From: JACCYJ01 sp038198775
Lineage (GTDB): Bacteria > Actinomycetota > Actinomycetes > Propionibacteriales > Nocardioidaceae
Length of the DNA stretch: 64,000 bases
Reading direction: 5' to 3'
NCBI GenBank assembly: GCA_038198775.1
Contig: JBBPZV010000006.1
Span: 62,001-126,000 of the forward strand
This document shows, in pieces, positions 17,221 through 26,934 of the stretch. Below the pieces are notes generated by a model, which worked only from the letters and a program-made list of their open reading frames with translations, was not told the origin of the DNA and did no database searches. Every line of letters begins with the position of its first letter. Within the stretch, counting starts at the first letter, position 1. A program made the translations under genes and the position numbers.

Positions 17221-17862
17221 TCACAGCTCCACGGTCTGGGCCGGCTCGAGGTGCTCGAAGCCGCTGCCGTAGCGCTCCGCCACCCGCTGCACGTGCGCCT
17301 CCACGAGACCGATACCGCGTTCGTTGAGCAACCCGTCGTGAATCTGGTGCATCCGCGGGGCCCGGACCGCGATGACGAAGTCGAGCACCTCGCCGACCTT
17401 GGACCACGGCGCGTGCGTCGGGAGCAGGAGTGTCTCGACGGCGACGTCGGGGACCGTGAACGCGTCACCCGGGTGGTACACGGACTCCGAGACCAGGAAA
17501 CCGACGTTGCCCACCATCGGCACCGACGGGTGGATGAGCGCGTGCTGTCCGCCGAACGTACGCACCGCGAAGCCGGCCGCCTCGAAGTCCTCGCCCGGTC
17601 CGACCACGTCGACCCGTTCGCCGATCGCGTCCAGTTGGCGGGCCACCGACTCCGGGCACCACACCCGCAGCTCCGGGCGCCGCTCGGCGGCGGCAACGAC
17701 CGCGTCGGCGTCGAGGTGGTCGGGGTGCTCGTGCGTGATCAGCACCGCATCCGCTCCGTCGAGTGCCTGCCCCGTCTCCGAGAACATGCCTGGATCGATC
17801 ACCAGCGACCGGACGCCGTCGTCGAGCCGGACGCAGGAGTGGGTGTACTTCGTGAGCCTCAC
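17221..17862 (-). CDS. MBL-fold metallo-hydrolase (UlaG-like)
   Basis: 213 residues. Metal motif HEHPDHLDAD at about residues 44-53, with N-terminal THSCVRL and later GGQHALIHP and THAPW supplying further ligands. The layout fits UlaG-like small MBL hydrolases; substrate unknown. The GTG start at 17862 is 6 nt from a TACTGT box, so the mRNA is probably leaderless. Confidence 0.8.
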   Translation of the reverse strand: MRLTKYTHSCVRLDDGVRSLVIDPGMFSETGQALDGADAVLITHEHPDHLDADAVVAAAERRPELRVWCPESVARQLDAIGERVDVVGPGEDFEAAGFAVRTFGGQHALIHPSVPMVGNVGFLVSESVYHPGDAFTVPDVAVETLLLPTHAPWSKVGEVLDFVIAVRAPRMHQIHDGLLNERGIGLVEAHVQRVAERYGSGFEHLEPAQTVEL

Positions 17863-17868
17863 GCCGCG

Positions 17869-17874
17869 ACAGTA
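17869..17874 (-). promoter_or_regulatory. Leaderless -10 box (TACTGT) of the MBL hydrolase
   Basis: TACTGT on the minus strand, 6 nt before GTG at 17862, without a ribosome site. Confidence 0.45.
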
Positions 17875-17965
17875 CGCTCACCGGTTCGCGCTCCCGCTGT
17901 GTTGTTCTGAGTGCCTGCGACCTGCGACGGCGTCACGCTGGCACCTGCTGCGCCAGACTGGTCTG

Positions 17966-18745
17966 GTGCTCGCACCGCTGCTTGTCTCCGCCGCGATGTT
18001 GGTGTCCGGTGCTCCGGCGGCGCCGCCGGCGAACGCGCAGTTCGACTACCAGCTCGGGGGTGCCTACCGGCCGGCACCCGGCGTCGAGGTCGTGACACGT
18101 GACCGGACCGATTCCGTCGCAAAGGGCCGGTACTCGGTCTGCTACGTCAACGCCTACCAGACCCAGCCCGGCGCACTTCGCTGGTGGCGCCACCATCATC
18201 CCCGCCTGCTGCTTCGGAACCGCAACGGCGACCTCGTCCACGATCCGGGCTGGCGTCGGGAGGTGCTGTTCGACACCTCCTCGAGAGCGAACCGAAGCGG
18301 CATCGCCGGCGTGGTCGGCCGGTGGATCGGCGGCTGCGCCCACGACGGGTTCCGTGCCGTCGAGCCGGACAACCTGGACTCGTTCACGCGGTCGCACCAC
18401 CTGCTCGACCGCTCGGACAACCTGGCGCTGGCGCGGCTGCTCGTCCGCCGCGCACATCGAGTCGACCTGGCGATCGCGCAGAAGAACCTGGCCGGTCTCG
18501 ACCACCGGAGGGCTCACCGCATCGGCTTCGACTTCGCCGTCGCCGAGGAGTGCCAGGTCTACTCCGAGTGCGGCGCGTACACCCAGGTCTATGGCGCCCA
18601 CGTGATCGAGGTCGAGTACGCCGACAACGGCCGCCGGGCGTACCGGCGTGCCTGTCGTGACCACGGGAACCGGCTCTCGGTCATCCTGCGCGACCGCAAC
18701 CTTCGCCCGCGTGGCAAACCCGGCTACATCTACCGTGCCTGCTGA
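17966..18745 (+). CDS. Secreted GH114-like endo-alpha-1,4-polygalactosaminidase family protein
   Basis: About 259 residues. After a hydrophobic leader (LAPLLVSAAMLVSG, cleavage probably after PANA) come YSVCYVNAYQTQPG, HDGFRAVEPDNLDSF and FDFAVAEECQVYSECG, the TIM-barrel pattern of GH114, with acidic residues at strand ends. Likely cleaves an alpha-linked galactosamine-type polysaccharide outside the cell. The start is uncertain: GTG 17966 gives a leader with few positive charges; GTG 17852 is in frame but overlaps the MBL gene. Confidence 0.7.
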   Translation: MLAPLLVSAAMLVSGAPAAPPANAQFDYQLGGAYRPAPGVEVVTRDRTDSVAKGRYSVCYVNAYQTQPGALRWWRHHHPRLLLRNRNGDLVHDPGWRREVLFDTSSRANRSGIAGVVGRWIGGCAHDGFRAVEPDNLDSFTRSHHLLDRSDNLALARLLVRRAHRVDLAIAQKNLAGLDHRRAHRIGFDFAVAEECQVYSECGAYTQVYGAHVIEVEYADNGRRAYRRACRDHGNRLSVILRDRNLRPRGKPGYIYRAC

Positions 18746-18831
18746 CCCCGGGAGCCGTGGTCCGCGGCGGTCTCCCGACATCTGCGTCGCCGGAGCCACT
18801 GAGACGTCGGGGTTTGCTGAGTCGAGGCGGG

Positions 18832-19107
18832 TCAGCGGACCTCGAACCCGGACTCGGAGTCGACCGGCTCCGCGTCGTCGACGTCGACAGATTCCACGTC
18901 CGCCTCTGACGGACCTTGCCTCGCCCAGCCGACGAACGCGTCGACGTCGTCAGGTGATCCCTGGACGAGCGCCTCCACCGCACCGTCCTCGCGGTTGCGC
19001 ACCCACCCGGTCAGCCCGCGCTGCTGCGCCTGCTGCTGGGACCCGTCCCGGAAGAAAACCCCCTGCACGCGCCCCGTCACGGTGACCCGTCGCCGGACCT
19101 GGGCCAT
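18832..19107 (-). CDS. acyP: Acylphosphatase
   Basis: 91 residues, usual size. Catalytic signature GRVQGVFFRDGSQQQA at about residues 12-27 (Arg for phosphate, and an Asp in the position often held by other residues), then GWVRNREDGAVEALVQG with the catalytic Asn. Hydrolyses acyl phosphates. Divergent from hrpA with start codons 47 nt apart. Confidence 0.9.
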   Translation of the reverse strand: MAQVRRRVTVTGRVQGVFFRDGSQQQAQQRGLTGWVRNREDGAVEALVQGSPDDVDAFVGWARQGPSEADVESVDVDDAEPVDSESGFEVR

Positions 19108-19137
19108 GTCAGTCACCTCCGTCGGCTCCGGCGAGCC

Positions 19138-19143
19138 TACGCT
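19138..19143 (+). promoter_or_regulatory. Putative -10 box (TACGCT) of hrpA
   Basis: TACGCT lies 10 nt before the ATG at 19154 with no ribosome site between, suggesting a leaderless or very short leader mRNA. Confidence 0.4.
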
Positions 19144-19153
19144 GGCCGACGCC

Positions 19154-22100
19154 ATGCCCGAGCCCGCCGCCCCCACTCCCGCAGAGTTGTCGGAGCGGCT
19201 GGGCGGGGTCTCACTGCGCGAGGAGCAGCGGCTGCGGCGACGGCTGAGCGGGCTTGCCAACGTCCGGGACCGGGGCCGACGTCGGGTGGGCCTCGGCCGG
19301 ATCTCCGCCGACATCGCGCGCGCGGAGGCGGCGGTCGCCGCCCGCCGGGCCAGCGTGCCCGTGATCAGCTTCCCGGAGGAGCTTCCGGTGAGCGCACGAC
19401 GAGAGGACATCGCGGCCGCGATCCGCGACCACCAGGTCGTCGTCGTCGCCGGCCAGACCGGCTCAGGCAAGACCACCCAGCTGCCCAAGATCTGCCTGCA
19501 GCTCGGTCGCGGGCTGCGCGGCCGCATCGGTCACACCCAGCCCCGCCGGCTGGCAGCACGGGCGGTGGCGGAGCGGGTCGCCGCCGAGCTCGGATCCGCG
19601 GTCGGTGACGCCGTCGGCTACCAGGTCCGCTTCACCGACCAGGTCAGCGACCGCACGCTGCTCAAGGTCATGACCGACGGCATCCTGCTCAACGCGCTGC
19701 AGCACGACCGGTTCCTGCGCGAGTACGACACGCTCGTGATCGACGAGGCGCACGAGCGCAGCCTCAACGTCGACTTCCTGCTCGGCTACCTCGGGCGGCT
19801 GCTCCCCCGCCGCCCCGACCTCAAGGTCGTCATCACCTCGGCGACCATCGACCCGCAGCGCTTCGCCGACCACTTCGGCGGTGCGCCGGTCATCGAGGTG
19901 TCGGGGCGTACGTACCCCGTCGAAGTGCGCTACCGCCCGGTCGTGGACCCCGACGATCCCGACCGCGACCAGGTACAGGCCGTCTGCGACGCGGTCGCCG
20001 AGCTGAGCCGCGAGCGCAGCGGTGACATCCTCGTCTTCTGCTCCGGTGAACGTGAGATCCGCGACACCGCGGACGCCTTGCGGGAGCAGCTTCGCAGTGA
20101 CACCGAGATCCTGCCGCTGTACGCCCGGCTCTCGGCCGCCGACCAGCACCGGATATTCCAACCGCATCACAACCGCCGCATCGTGCTCGCCACCAACGTC
20201 GCGGAGACGTCGTTGACCGTGCCCGGCATCCGCTACGTCGTCGACCCCGGGACGGCGCGAATCTCCCGCTACAGCAAGCGGCTGAAGGTGCAGCGGCTGC
20301 CGATCGAGCCGATCTCGCAGGCCTAGGCCGATCAGCGCAAAGGTCGGTGCGGGCGGACGGCCGACGGAATCTGCATCCGGCTCTACAGCGAGGAGGACTT
20401 CGCCTCCCGGCCGCGCTTCACCGAGCCGGAGATCCTGCGGACCAACCTTGCCTCGGTGATCCTCGCGATGACCGCCCTAGAACTCGGGAACGTCGCCGAC
20501 TTTCCGTTCCTCGACCCGCCGGAGCGGCGCAGCGTAAAGGACGGCATGGATCTGCTCGTCGAGCTCGGCGCCCTCGAACCGACCGCGAGCGGTCATCGGC
20601 TGACCGACGTCGGGCGCACCCTGGCCCGGCTGCCGCTGGACCCCCGGCTGGCCCGGATGCTGGTCGAGGCGGACCGCAACGGCTGCCTGGGCGACGTGTT
20701 GGTGATCGCGTCGGCGCTGTCCATCCCGGACCCGCGCGAGCGGCCCGTCGACCAGCAGCAGGCAGCCGACGCACGGCACGCCCGGTTCGCCGACCCGCAG
20801 TCCGACTTCGTGGCGTACCTCAACCTGTGGCGCTACTTGCGCGGGCGGCGCCAGGAGCTGTCGTCTAACCAGTTCCGCCGGATGTGCCGGGAGGAGTTCC
20901 TGCACTATCTCCGGGTGCGGGAGTGGCAGGACGTGCACGTCCAGCTGCGCTCGGCGGCGACCGAGCTCGGCCTGCGCCTCGGTGCCGCCGACGCCAGCCG
21001 CGAGCTGGTGTCGCAGACGCTGCTCGCCGGGTTGCTTTCCCACGTCGGCCTCCGCGACGACGACGGCCGCGAGTACGCCGGGGCGAGGGGCGCCCGGTTC
21101 GCGATCTGGCCGGGCTCGGCGCTCGCACGCCGGCCGCCCGGATGGGTGATGGCCGCCGAGCTGGTGGAGGCCAGCCGGCTCTGGGCGCGCGACGCCGCCC
21201 GCATCGAGCCGGAGTGGGTGGAGGCGCTCGCCGGCCACCTGGTGAAGCGGTCGTACGCCGAGCCGCACTGGGAGAAGCGCCGCTGCGAGGTGGTCGCGCT
21301 GGAGCGCGTCACGCTCTACGGCATCCCGCTGGTCGCCGGGCGGCGGGTGTCGTACGGTCGCGTCGACCCGCAGGGGGCCCGCGAGCTGTTCATCCGGAAC
21401 GCGCTGGTCGACGGCGACTGGGAGACCCGGCACGGGTTTCTCGCCCGCAACCGGGCCCGGGTAGCGGAGGTGGAGGCGCTCGAGGACCGGGTACGCCGGC
21501 GCGACCTGCTGGTCGACGACGAGACGCTCTTCGCGTTCTACGACGAGCGGGTGGGGGCCGACGTCGTGTCCGGGCGGCACTTCGACACCTGGTGGAAGCG
21601 GGTGGGTGCCCGCGAACCGGACCGGCTGGACTTCGACCGGTCCCTGTTGGTGCGCGACGACGCCACCCGGGTCGACCCGGCCGCGTACCCCCGGGAGTGG
21701 CGGTCCGGCGAGGTCGCGCTGCCGGTGTCGTACGTCTTCGACCCCGACGACCGGCACGACGGCGTCGTCGTGGACGTCCCCCTGGAGCAGCTGAACCGGC
21801 TGGACCTCGAGCAGTTCCTGTGGCAGGTGCCCGGGCGTCGCGAGGAGCTGGTAACCGCGCTGATCCGCTCGCTGCCGAAGTCGTGGCGGCGAGCGCTGGT
21901 ACCGGCCCCGGACCACGCCCGTGCGGTGCTCGAGCGGCTGACGCCCGGGGAGCGACCGCTGGTTGCCGCGGTTGCCGACGAGCTGCGCCGGGTGAGCGGT
22001 GTGGCCGTGCCGCCGGATGCCTTCGACGTCTCCCGGCTGCCCGCCCACCTGCGGGTGACGTTTCGGGTTGTCGAGGACGGCGTGGTGGTGGCCGAGGGGA

Positions 22101-23074
22101 AGGACCTCGACGACCTGCGTGACCGGCTGCGTGACCGGCTCCGCTCGGTGCTGACCGCTGCCGCGCCTGGACTCGAGCGCAGGGGCCTGACGTCTTGGAG
22201 CCTCGACGAGCTGCCCCGCCTCGTCGAGCAGCAGGGCGGGCGGGTGCGCGGCTATCCGGCGCTGGTGGACGAAGGTGACAGCGTGGCGGTCCGCGTCTTC
22301 GAGGACGAGGGGGCTCAGCGGGCGGCGATGCGCGCCGGCACCCGGCGGCTGCTGCTGCTCACGGTCCCCTCCCCGGTCGCGGCCGTGGTACGGCGGCTGG
22401 ACAACCGCACCAAGCTGGCGCTGGCGGCGAGCCCGTACGCAGACGTCCCGGCACTGCTCCGCGACTGCGCGTACGCCGCGGTGGACGCCGCCGTCGCGGC
22501 GGCCGGCGGGCCGGCGTGGACCCGCGAGGAGTTCGAACGGCTGCAGCGAAACGTTCGCGCCGACCTGGTGCCGCAGACCGCAGCGGTCGCCGCGACCGTG
22601 GCGGAGGTTCTCGAGCTCGCGGGCACGCTCCGCGAGCAACTGCAGGGGCTGCAGGCGGCTGGCGTCAAGGACGCGACTGCCGACCTGGAGGGACAGCTGG
22701 CCGGACTGGTCCACGACGGCTTCGTGCTGCGGACCGGGAGGGACCAGCTGGCGCACCTCCCCCGCTACCTGCGCGCGATGCTGCGCCGAGTCGAGCGGCT
22801 GACGGACAACCCCGCACGCGACGCGGCGGCGATGGCCGAGGTGCAGCACCTCGAGCAGGCGTACGCAGACCTGCTCTCGCGAGTGCCGCCCCTCCGCCGC
22901 GACGACGCCGAGGTGCGGGCGGCGGGCTGGGCGTTGCAGGAGCTGCGGGTCAGCCTGTTCGCGCAGACGCTGGGCACCGCGTACCCGGTGTCGGCCAAGC
23001 GGATCCGCCGGATGCTCGACGATCTCGGCACCGCGGCAGCGGGGCAGCGGGGCGCCGTTAGCCTGAGGTCGTGA
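19154..23074 (+). pseudogene. hrpA: hrpA, DEAH-box ATP-dependent RNA helicase interrupted by one in-frame amber codon
   Basis: 1306 codons, matching full-length HrpA (~1300). Walker A GQTGSGKTTQ at residues 100-109, DEAH box in DEAHERS and SAT motif TSATID are intact. At 20324-20326 codon 391 is TAG, exactly where the conserved Ser of the QASADQR/QASANQR motif VI lies; the frame then continues with ADQRKGRCGR and all later HrpA domains to 23074. A single C-to-A change (TCG to TAG) explains it. The ~900 codons after the stop show no other lesion, so the mutation is recent, a sequence error, or suppressed. As read, the product stops inside motif VI. The downstream part could only be made from internal starts. 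Confidence 0.85.
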
Positions 23075-23457
23075 TCACCTCACTGCACTCGCTGGTCTAC
23101 TCCGACGACGCCGACGCCACCCGGGCGTTCTTCCGGGACGTGCTGCGGTGGCCGTGGGTGCAGGACCAAGACTCCACACCGGACTGGCCGATCTTCTGCA
23201 CCGGGCCGAGCGAGCTCGGAGTGCACCCGACCGAGAGCGACTGGGAGGGCGAGCACTACTCCCATCCCCGCCACCACAGGGTGGCGCTGATGTGCGACGA
23301 CGTCGAGGCCACCGTCGCAGAGCTCGGCAGGCGTGGTGCGGAGTTCGGCGACGAGGTGAGCGACATGGGCTTCGGGCTCGGGGTCTCACTGCACGTGCCC
23401 GGCGCCGACGACATGCTGCTCTACCAGCCCAAGCACCCGACGGCGTACGCGCTCTGA
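23071..23457 (+). CDS. VOC (glyoxalase/bleomycin-resistance fold) family protein
   Basis: 128 residues, starting ITSLHSLVYSDDADATRAFFRDVL, the classic VOC strand-helix opening. Potential metal ligands are in HRVALMCDDVEATVAELGRRGAEF and LHVPGADDMLLYQP. Enzymatic role unknown. GTG start overlaps the hrpA stop (GTGA) and also follows TAGCCT (23059-23064) by 6 nt, so it may have its own leaderless promoter. Confidence 0.85.
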   Translation: MITSLHSLVYSDDADATRAFFRDVLRWPWVQDQDSTPDWPIFCTGPSELGVHPTESDWEGEHYSHPRHHRVALMCDDVEATVAELGRRGAEFGDEVSDMGFGLGVSLHVPGADDMLLYQPKHPTAYAL

Positions 23458-23481
23458 GCCGCGCCGCCATCCACGTGCCGC

Positions 23482-23538
23482 CGAGTGGCGCAAATCGGCA
23501 CGCTCAAGACACGCGGGGCGTCCGATTTGCGCCACTCG
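23482..23538. terminator. Perfect 17-bp inverted repeat between convergent genes
   Basis: Arms 23482-23498 (CGAGTGGCGCAAATCGG) and 23522-23538 are exact complements around a 23-nt loop, between gene ends 23457 (plus) and 23555 (minus). The perfect stem suggests a bidirectional terminator or small palindromic repeat. Confidence 0.6.
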
Positions 23539-23554
23539 CGCGGGTGTCAAGCGG

Positions 23555-23926
23555 TCAGCGTACGTCGAGCAGGTCGATGACGAACACCAGCGTCTTGCCG
23601 GCCAGCTCGTGGCCGGTGCCGGCCGGGCCGTACGCCTGCTGCGGCGGGACCACCAGCCGGCGGCGCCCGCCGACCCGCATCCCGGGGATGCCGTCCTGCC
23701 AGCCCTGGATCAGGCCCTCCAGGGGGAACTCGATCGGCTGGCCACGGTCGTACGAAGCATCGAACTGCTCGCCGGTGGCGTACTCGACCCCCACGTAGTG
23801 GACCTCGACGGTGTCACCGGGCTCAGCGACGGCGCCGTCGCCGGGCGTGATGTCGGTGATCTGCAGCTCCCCCGTCGGCTCGCCTTCGGGGACGTCGACC
23901 TCGGGCTTCTCGGTGTTCGCGCTCAT
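23555..23926 (-). CDS. FKBP-type peptidyl-prolyl cis-trans isomerase
   Basis: 123 residues, single FKBP domain, no signal peptide. Family motifs: GDTVEVHYVGVEYATGEQFDASYDRG, then FPLEGLIQGWQDGIPGMRVGGRRRLVVPP and the C-terminal strand LVFVIDLLDV. Cytoplasmic prolyl isomerase. The start at MSANTEKP is the first with family-like N-terminal length. Confidence 0.93.
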   Translation of the reverse strand: MSANTEKPEVDVPEGEPTGELQITDITPGDGAVAEPGDTVEVHYVGVEYATGEQFDASYDRGQPIEFPLEGLIQGWQDGIPGMRVGGRRRLVVPPQQAYGPAGTGHELAGKTLVFVIDLLDVR

Positions 23927-23963
23927 CGAGTCGTAGTGCCCGGTGGATGGCAGACTCAACCGC

Positions 23964-25280
23964 ATGCCGGACCAGACGAAGCGCCAGGACCTGATCGTCG
24001 AGGTCTTCGAGGATGCGTTCGCCGACCTGATGGTGGCCGACCCGGTGGCCTTTCGCACGAAGTACCGCAAGATGGCGGCCGACCCGTTCGGTTTCTACCG
24101 CGGCAGCGCCTGCCTGTTCTACGCCGACCTGCGCGACTTCACCGACCCGTGGGCCGACAAGCGCACCAGCCGGATCTGGATCCAAGGCGACCTGCACGCC
24201 GAGAACTTCGGGACGTACATGAACTCCCACGGGATCCTGGTCTTCGACGTCAACGACTTCGACGAGGCGTACCTCGGGCACTTCTCGTGGGACCTGCGCC
24301 GGTTCGTGGCGAGTCTCGCCCTGATGGGCTGGCAGAAGGCGCTACCCGAGGACGCACTGCGTGAGCTGGCGTCGGTGTATCTGCAGGCGTACGTGAACCA
24401 GGTGCAGGTCTACGTCGACGGCGCCGAGGACGAGGACTTCGCGCTCGGCCTGGACAACACCGAGGGGGTCGTGCACCAGGTGCTGCAGCAGGCGCGGGCG
24501 TCGACCCGCATCGAGCTGCTGGAGTCGCTGAGCGAGGTGCGCGACTTCGAGCGCTCCTTCGTCGAGGGGCCTGGGGTCCGCCGGCTGGGCCGGGCCGAGG
24601 AGCACCAGGTCTACGACGCGTTCTTGGGCTACCTGGACACGATCCCGGAGTCCAAGCGCCAGCACCACGACACGTTCTACGGCGTCAAGGACATCGTCGG
24701 CAAGGCCGGCTTCGGCATCGGCAGCGCCGGCCTGCCCGCTTACAACGTGCTGATCGAGGGCATGAACCAGGCGCTGGAGAACGATGTCGTGCTCACGATG
24801 AAGCAGGGCAGCGTCCCCGCAGCGAGCCGCATCGTCGACATTCGCCAGGCACGCGACTACTTCGCACACGAGGGGCACCGCACCACGCTGAGCCAGCGGG
24901 CGCTGCAGGTGCACGCCGACCCCTTCCTGGGCTACACCACCGTCGACGACGTCGGGTTCGTTGTCGCGGAGCTGTCGCCGTACGAGGCCGACCTGGACTG
25001 GGCCGACATCACCGAGCCGGACCAGATGGGGCCGGTGCTGCGCGACCTCGGCCGGGCGACCGCGAAGATCCACTGCGTGAGCGACCAGGACAGCGACGAG
25101 TCCCTGGTCGACTTCCAGACCGAGCAGGCCATCGCCGGCGCCGTCGGCGACGACCCCGCCGAGTTCGTAGCCGAGGTCGTGGACTGGTCGATGGACTACG
25201 CGATGCGCGCGCGTGAGGACCATGCGTTGTTCGTGGAAGCCTTCCGGCAGGGGCGTATCGGGGGCGTCAGCGCCACCTGA
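23964..25280 (+). CDS. DUF2252 family protein (kinase-like fold)
   Basis: 438 residues from the ATG at 23964. Family signatures: KMAADPFGFYRGS near residue 35, IQGDLHAENFGTY (catalytic-loop-like), FDVNDFDEAYLGHFSWDLRRF (metal-binding-like). DUF2252 members are distant relatives of aminoglycoside-phosphotransferase-like kinases; no substrate is established. Start could be earlier (GTG 23943). Divergent from the FKBP gene. Confidence 0.85.
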   Translation: MPDQTKRQDLIVEVFEDAFADLMVADPVAFRTKYRKMAADPFGFYRGSACLFYADLRDFTDPWADKRTSRIWIQGDLHAENFGTYMNSHGILVFDVNDFDEAYLGHFSWDLRRFVASLALMGWQKALPEDALRELASVYLQAYVNQVQVYVDGAEDEDFALGLDNTEGVVHQVLQQARASTRIELLESLSEVRDFERSFVEGPGVRRLGRAEEHQVYDAFLGYLDTIPESKRQHHDTFYGVKDIVGKAGFGIGSAGLPAYNVLIEGMNQALENDVVLTMKQGSVPAASRIVDIRQARDYFAHEGHRTTLSQRALQVHADPFLGYTTVDDVGFVVAELSPYEADLDWADITEPDQMGPVLRDLGRATAKIHCVSDQDSDESLVDFQTEQAIAGAVGDDPAEFVAEVVDWSMDYAMRAREDHALFVEAFRQGRIGGVSAT

Positions 25281-25307
25281 CCGGCGCCGCCCCGACCGTC
25301 GCGGCGA

Positions 25308-25371
25308 CCGGTTCTGCGCGCCTGTGGTTGGCGCGGCGGGTCTCCGGCCAACGCCATGGGCGCAAAACCGG
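25308..25371. terminator. Long imperfect hairpin between convergent genes
   Basis: Arms 25308-25332 and 25347-25371 pair at 20 of 25 positions around a 14-nt loop, between gene ends 25280 (plus) and 25413 (minus). Likely bidirectional terminator. Confidence 0.5.
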
Positions 25372-25412
25372 ACGCGGGGGACGCCGCGGAAGCCGTCCGA
25401 CCGGGCCGGCGG

Positions 25413-26240
25413 TCAGCCGTTGAAGCTGTCGGGGTCCGGGCCGATCCGGTTGCCGGCATCGAGCGCGGAGATCTCGCCCACGTCGGCGACCGACAGCTCG
25501 AAGTCGAAGACCCCGAAGTTCTCGCGGATGCGCTCCGGCGTCGTGGACTTGGGAAACACGATGTTCCCCAGCTGCAGATGCCAGCGCAAGATCACTTGGG
25601 CGGGTGTGCGTTCGAGTCGCTGCGCGATCACCCCGACGGCGTGGTTCTCGAGGTCCTGCGCCTGACCCAGCGGGCTCCACGCCTCGGTGGCTATTCCCAT
25701 CTCTTCGTGCACGCGCCGCAGCTCGTCCTGGGTGAACGTCGGGTGGATCTCGACCTGGTTCACCGCGGGCGGGACGGTGGCCTCCGCCACCACCCGTCGC
25801 AGGTGGTTCTGCGCGAAGTTGGAAACCCCGATGGCCCGTGCCCGGCCTTCGGCGTACAGCTTCTCCAGCGCCCGCCAGCTGTCCACGAACAGGTCGCTGG
25901 CCGGGGCCGGCCAGTGGATCAGGTAGAGGTCCACGTACTCCATGTCGAGCCGCCGCAGGCTGGCGTCGAACGCCTCCAGGGCCGACTTGGACCCCTGGTC
26001 GGAGTTCCACAGCTTCGTCGTGATGAACACGTCCTCGCGGGGGAGGCCGGAGCGTCGTACGGCCTGGCCGACGCCCTCCTCGTTGCCGTACGCCGCAGCG
26101 GTGTCCAGGTGGCGGTAGCCGACCTCCAGCGCGGTGGCGACCACGTCGGCGCTGTCCTCCGGCGGGATCTGGAAGCAGCCGAAGCCGAGCTGGGGGATCT
26201 CGACACCGTTGTTCAGCAAGACGTTGGGGACGTGGTTCAC
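25413..26240 (-). CDS. Aldo/keto reductase (AKR5-like, 2,5-diketo-gluconate reductase type)
   Basis: 275 residues with an intact tetrad: Asp46 and Tyr51 in HLDTAAAYG, Lys76 in ITTKLWN, His109 in LIHWP. GVSNF, NQVEIHP and the C-terminal IVFPKSTTPERIREN cofactor loop are typical. NADPH-dependent reduction of aldehydes or ketones. GTG at 26240 after GGAG is chosen because the barrel starts at VPNVLLNNG. Contrast with the degraded AKR at 1707. Confidence 0.88.
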   Translation of the reverse strand: MNHVPNVLLNNGVEIPQLGFGCFQIPPEDSADVVATALEVGYRHLDTAAAYGNEEGVGQAVRRSGLPREDVFITTKLWNSDQGSKSALEAFDASLRRLDMEYVDLYLIHWPAPASDLFVDSWRALEKLYAEGRARAIGVSNFAQNHLRRVVAEATVPPAVNQVEIHPTFTQDELRRVHEEMGIATEAWSPLGQAQDLENHAVGVIAQRLERTPAQVILRWHLQLGNIVFPKSTTPERIRENFGVFDFELSVADVGEISALDAGNRIGPDPDSFNG

Positions 26241-26343
26241 CGGCGGCGCTCCTTGATCTGGGGCAGGGGTACCGCCGAGGACAACCGGCCGTGGCGAGGC
26301 GGCATTCCCCGCACTGTCGGCGGCCGCTGGCAAGGTCTAGGCC

Positions 26344-26934
26344 ATGGCCAAGACCCAGTACTACACCGCGACCAGCCTCGACGGCTTCATCGCCGACGAA
26401 CACGACTCGCTGGACTGGCTGTTCGAGGCCGACCGAGCCAGTCGGGACGCCGAGGACCGCTTCGGCGCCTTATTCGCGGGCGTCGGGGCCTTCGCCATGG
26501 GCCGCACCACGTACGAGTGGATCCTCGACCACGAGCAGCTGCTCGAGCAGCCGGCCAACTGGCGGCAGATGTACGGCGAGGTCCCCTGCTGGGTGTTCAG
26601 CCACCGCGACCTGCCGCCGATCCCGGGCGCGGATCTCCGCTTCGTCAGCGGCGAGGTGGCGCCGGTCCACGAGCAGTTGGCGGCGGCCGCCGATGACCGC
26701 GCCATCTGGCTGGTCGGAGGGGGCGACCTGGTCGGGCAGTTCGCCGATGCCGGGTTGCTCGACGAGATCATCGTCAGCGTGGCCCCGGTCACCTTGGGCG
26801 CCGGGGCACCGCTGCTGCCCCGGCGGCTGACCGGCCTGCGCCTTCAGTCCGTGGAGGCCGTCGGGGAGACCTTCGCAGAGCTGCGCTACGCCGTCCCGCC
26901 GCACGGAAGGGGGCGTGAAACCATGACCGGGTGA
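26344..26934 (+). CDS. Dihydrofolate reductase family / RibD C-terminal domain protein
   Basis: 196 residues. Starts YYTATSLDGFIADEHDSLDWLF, the usual opening of the RibD_C/DHFR-like family, with GRTTYEW, IWLVGGGDLVGQFADAGLLDEI and VAPVTLGAG. These stand-alone proteins are probable NADPH-dependent reductases, not true DHFR. Its stop overlaps the next start (GTGA), forming an operon with the alcohol dehydrogenase. Confidence 0.85.
   Translation: MAKTQYYTATSLDGFIADEHDSLDWLFEADRASRDAEDRFGALFAGVGAFAMGRTTYEWILDHEQLLEQPANWRQMYGEVPCWVFSHRDLPPIPGADLRFVSGEVAPVHEQLAAAADDRAIWLVGGGDLVGQFADAGLLDEIIVSVAPVTLGAGAPLLPRRLTGLRLQSVEAVGETFAELRYAVPPHGRGRETMTG

Noticed and set aside
20477..22849. 790-codon minus-strand frame opposite hrpA
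   Set aside because: Shadow of codon bias in hrpA; no recognisable domain.
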